Assembly (NCBI GenBank): GCA_002725365.1
Contig: PBOW01000001.1
Coordinates: forward strand, 1 to 8,083
DNA length: 8,083 nucleotides
Direction: 5' to 3'
Source of the DNA: Chloroflexota bacterium
GTDB taxonomy: Bacteria > Chloroflexota > Dehalococcoidia > UBA2979
Shown here: positions 6,387 through 8,083 of the stretch, piece after piece
Position numbering within the stretch: position 1 is the stretch's first letter
Layout: each line of letters starts with the position of its first letter
Notes under the pieces: generated by a model
Told to the model about the DNA's origin: nothing
What the model saw: the letters and a program-made list of their open reading frames with translations, nothing else
Database searches by the model: none
Program-made: the position numbers and the translations under genes

Positions 6387-7649
6387 ATGCCCAAGGGGAA
6401 AGTTTTGGCGTGGGTACTCTACGACTGGGCTACTTCCGGTTATGGCGCGATCGTTGGAACTTTTGTCTTCAGCGTGTATTTCACACAGGAAGTGTGGGAC
6501 GGGGATGGTGGAACTGAAGCCTGGGGGATAATGGTAACTGTGACGAGCATATTCGTTGGTCTCGTTGGCGCTCTCCTAGGTTTGGTGCTCAATGGGGTCA
6601 GGACACACCGATTTGTCTTGGCATTATTCGTTCTCGTCGGTGGCATAAGCGGAGCGACTCTCATACTAATTAAACCTGATCCTTCATTCGCAATTCCAGC
6701 CCTCGTATTAGTAGGAGTCGGCAGTTTTTGTGTGGAAACTTCTTTTGTGCCGTACAACACTCTACTCAGGGTATTTGTCCCTCCTGAAAGAGCTGGTCGG
6801 ACCTCTGCACTGGCCTGGGGACTAGGCTACGTGGGTGGTGTCATGTGCCTCGGAATAGCTGTCGGTCTCATGATGTCGGGTTTAATCCCTGATGACAATC
6901 TTCTGAATGTCCGGATTACTAGTCTTCTCGCTGCTGGTTGGTTACTAGTATTTGGCCTCCCAATCGTCATCGCTCTATATAGGCTACCGAGGGCAAGCCT
7001 CAACCAGCCGGGGTACGCCTCTGTGGGCCTTACAAAAGAAAGAGTCCTCAGCCTACTCACATACCGGGGTATGTGGAAATTCTTACTATCACGCCTGTTC
7101 CTGGCTGAAGGCCTAACGGCTTTGTTCGCGTTCGGCGGCATATTCGCTGCCAGTATCTACGGGTTCAGCACCGAAGAAGTCTTATTTTTTGCAATCGCTC
7201 TTAATATTTCAGCTGGAATCGGTGCAATCCCCGGTGGTTTCTTGGACGACCGGCTTGGACCACGTTTCGTAATTTTGGTCTCCCTGATTTGCCTAATACT
7301 ATCCGGAATTGTGATTGGGCTTGTCGATCACAAGCTCACATTCTGGATCGTGAGTATATTCCTAGGCATGTTCATTGGGCCCGTCCAATCATCAGGTAGA
7401 TCCTTAGCGGCTAAGAGCGTCCAGAAAGACGAAGCTGCGCAGCTCTACGGATTGCTGGGTTTCTCGGGTAGAGTCGTTTCATTCGCCGGCCCCCTTTTAG
7501 TGACACTGGGTATTGCCATCACAGGAACAGACAAAATTATAGTTTGGATTGTCGTTGCACTAATGACTGCAGCTTTGTTTGTTATGCTCACCACACCAAA
7601 ATCTTTAGGAGAAATTGATAAGTCAAAGATTTCTGGAGAAACCTACTAG
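6387..7649 (+). CDS. MFS transporter, UMF1/Atg22-like
   Basis: This is a predicted 12-helix inner-membrane transporter of the major facilitator superfamily, 420 residues from the chosen start. The N-terminal segment VLAWVLYDWATSGYG (residues 6-20), running into a TFVFSVYF helix, is the hallmark of UMF1/Atg22-like MFS proteins. Hydrophobic stretches lie at about 16-31, 48-70, 76-96, 103-122, 141-165, 177-199, 232-256, 262-284, 292-313, 318-335, 356-377 and 382-401. A GGFLDDRLGPRF loop (283-294) matches the MFS cytoplasmic motif between helices 8 and 9, and PVQSSGRSLAAKSV (332-345) matches the family's late conserved segment. The start at 6387 is chosen for its AGAGGAG; the ATG at 6372 would add MRGAL. 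It lies 45 bp after the CoA-transferase pair and 29 bp before the VOC gene, so import of the acid used by the pathway is a reasonable role. UMF1-type proteins are poorly characterised and the substrate or direction cannot be stated. Confidence 0.88.
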   Translation: MPKGKVLAWVLYDWATSGYGAIVGTFVFSVYFTQEVWDGDGGTEAWGIMVTVTSIFVGLVGALLGLVLNGVRTHRFVLALFVLVGGISGATLILIKPDPSFAIPALVLVGVGSFCVETSFVPYNTLLRVFVPPERAGRTSALAWGLGYVGGVMCLGIAVGLMMSGLIPDDNLLNVRITSLLAAGWLLVFGLPIVIALYRLPRASLNQPGYASVGLTKERVLSLLTYRGMWKFLLSRLFLAEGLTALFAFGGIFAASIYGFSTEEVLFFAIALNISAGIGAIPGGFLDDRLGPRFVILVSLICLILSGIVIGLVDHKLTFWIVSIFLGMFIGPVQSSGRSLAAKSVQKDEAAQLYGLLGFSGRVVSFAGPLLVTLGIAITGTDKIIVWIVVALMTAALFVMLTTPKSLGEIDKSKISGETY

Positions 7650-7678
7650 CTTGCAAAATATGAACAGGAGAAGCCCAA

Positions 7679-8083
7679 ATGCTGAGTCTGAAAAATTATA
7701 CCGTCGCCGTCCATGATCTGGATGAGGCCATCGAGAATCATTCGAAGCGTTTCGGTATGCAGAAAGTCGGAGATAGAGGATTCAATGATGTCGGAAAATT
7801 CGACTTTCAGGCGATGGGCTATGGAGATGCCACCTTGCTTCTCCTCTGCCAACCCACTGACGAAAGCCCCATAGCAAAACTGATGTCGGAACGGCAAAAC
7901 GATTTCAACCCCCATGGCGAGGGGATGTATCTCATAGCGTACGAAACTGATGATGTTGATACCTTCTGCAAGCAAGTGGAAGAAAATGGTGGCAGGGTCA
8001 CTCGTATCCCAGGCGCTGCCAATGCCTGGGTTCACCCTACGTCGTCACATTTTGTCCTTATGGAGATATTACCGAAGTCATAA
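7679..8083 (+). CDS. VOC-superfamily protein, methylmalonyl-CoA epimerase-like but lacking most metal ligands
   Basis: This is a 134-residue single-unit glyoxalase/bleomycin-resistance (VOC) fold protein with two beta-alpha-beta repeats: KNYTVAVHDLDEAIENHSKRFG (5-26) and GMYLIAYETDDVDTFCKQVEENGG (82-105). TDES plus AK (60-63, 66-67) and WVHPTSSHFVLMEIL (117-131) closely recall methylmalonyl-CoA epimerase (TDESxxAK, FMHPKSxxGVLIEL). In that enzyme metal is held by two His, one Gln and one Glu. By alignment from memory these positions are Asn6, Leu54, Leu85 and Glu129 here, so only the Glu survives and metal binding of the usual kind is doubtful. It may be a non-metal binding or lyase-like protein, or it may act on another substrate. 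AGGAG (7666-7670) lies 8 nt before the ATG. The stop TAA is the final codon of the window. It is the last visible gene of the cluster and may pair with the crotonase homologue on an acyl-CoA. Confidence 0.82.
   Translation: MLSLKNYTVAVHDLDEAIENHSKRFGMQKVGDRGFNDVGKFDFQAMGYGDATLLLLCQPTDESPIAKLMSERQNDFNPHGEGMYLIAYETDDVDTFCKQVEENGGRVTRIPGAANAWVHPTSSHFVLMEILPKS

Noticed and set aside
5978..6394. 138-codon minus-strand open frame opposite the end of the second CoA-transferase
   Set aside because: It is antisense to a well-supported gene, its translation is rich in Ser, Cys and Arg without a recognisable motif, and it has no family resemblance.
6440..7141. Minus-strand open frames opposite the transporter
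   Set aside because: They are rich in Pro, Thr and Arg, as expected from the complement of a membrane-protein gene.
7646..8035. 129-codon minus-strand open frame opposite the VOC gene
   Set aside because: The plus-strand frame has a clear VOC fold and a good ribosome site, and the antisense translation has no recognisable family.

Overview
The window is bacterial: it is densely coding, with short or overlapping intergenic gaps, Shine-Dalgarno sites and a Fur-family regulator. I see no RNA genes, CRISPR array, insertion sequence or phage gene. Base composition is near balanced by eye. I cannot name the organism. A concentration of family III (CaiB/BaiF-type) CoA-transferases with an enoyl-CoA hydratase homologue is typical of heterotrophs that degrade organic acids, including several uncultivated aquatic lineages, but that is context and not proof.

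Layout. Positions 2-406 (+) hold the 3' part of a Fur/Zur/PerR-type metalloregulator, cut by the window edge and ending in an extra Cys-rich tail. Ten bases later the convergent gene at 417-2873 (-) encodes a double-length, two-domain family III CoA-transferase. A 141-bp divergent intergenic region (2874-3014) contains a possible sigma70 promoter, a 17-bp inverted repeat and a repeated ACTAAT motif. A tightly packed + strand cluster then runs to the window end: an enoyl-CoA hydratase/isomerase homologue (3015-3848), two family III CoA-transferase genes overlapping by ATGA (3886-5106 and 5103-6341), a 12-helix MFS transporter of UMF1/Atg22-like type (about 6387-7649), and a small VOC/methylmalonyl-CoA epimerase-like protein (7679-8083) whose stop codon is the last base of the window.

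How the genes may work together. The + cluster reads as a catabolic operon: the MFS protein imports a carboxylic acid, the paired CoA-transferases activate it by CoA exchange, the crotonase-fold enzyme acts on the acyl-CoA, and the VOC protein acts on a related acyl-CoA or on a small product. The substrate cannot be read from the sequence.

The most notable observation is that the divergent double-length enzyme looks like a fused version of the two split genes, in the same order. Its first half resembles the 3886-5106 product and its second half resembles the 5103-6341 product. In both versions the acidic residue at the catalytic position is kept only in the first half or subunit, as Asp in the fusion and Glu in the split form. 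The crotonase and VOC proteins also lack some of the usual catalytic or metal-binding residues of their best-known relatives, so the pathway may involve non-standard chemistry.
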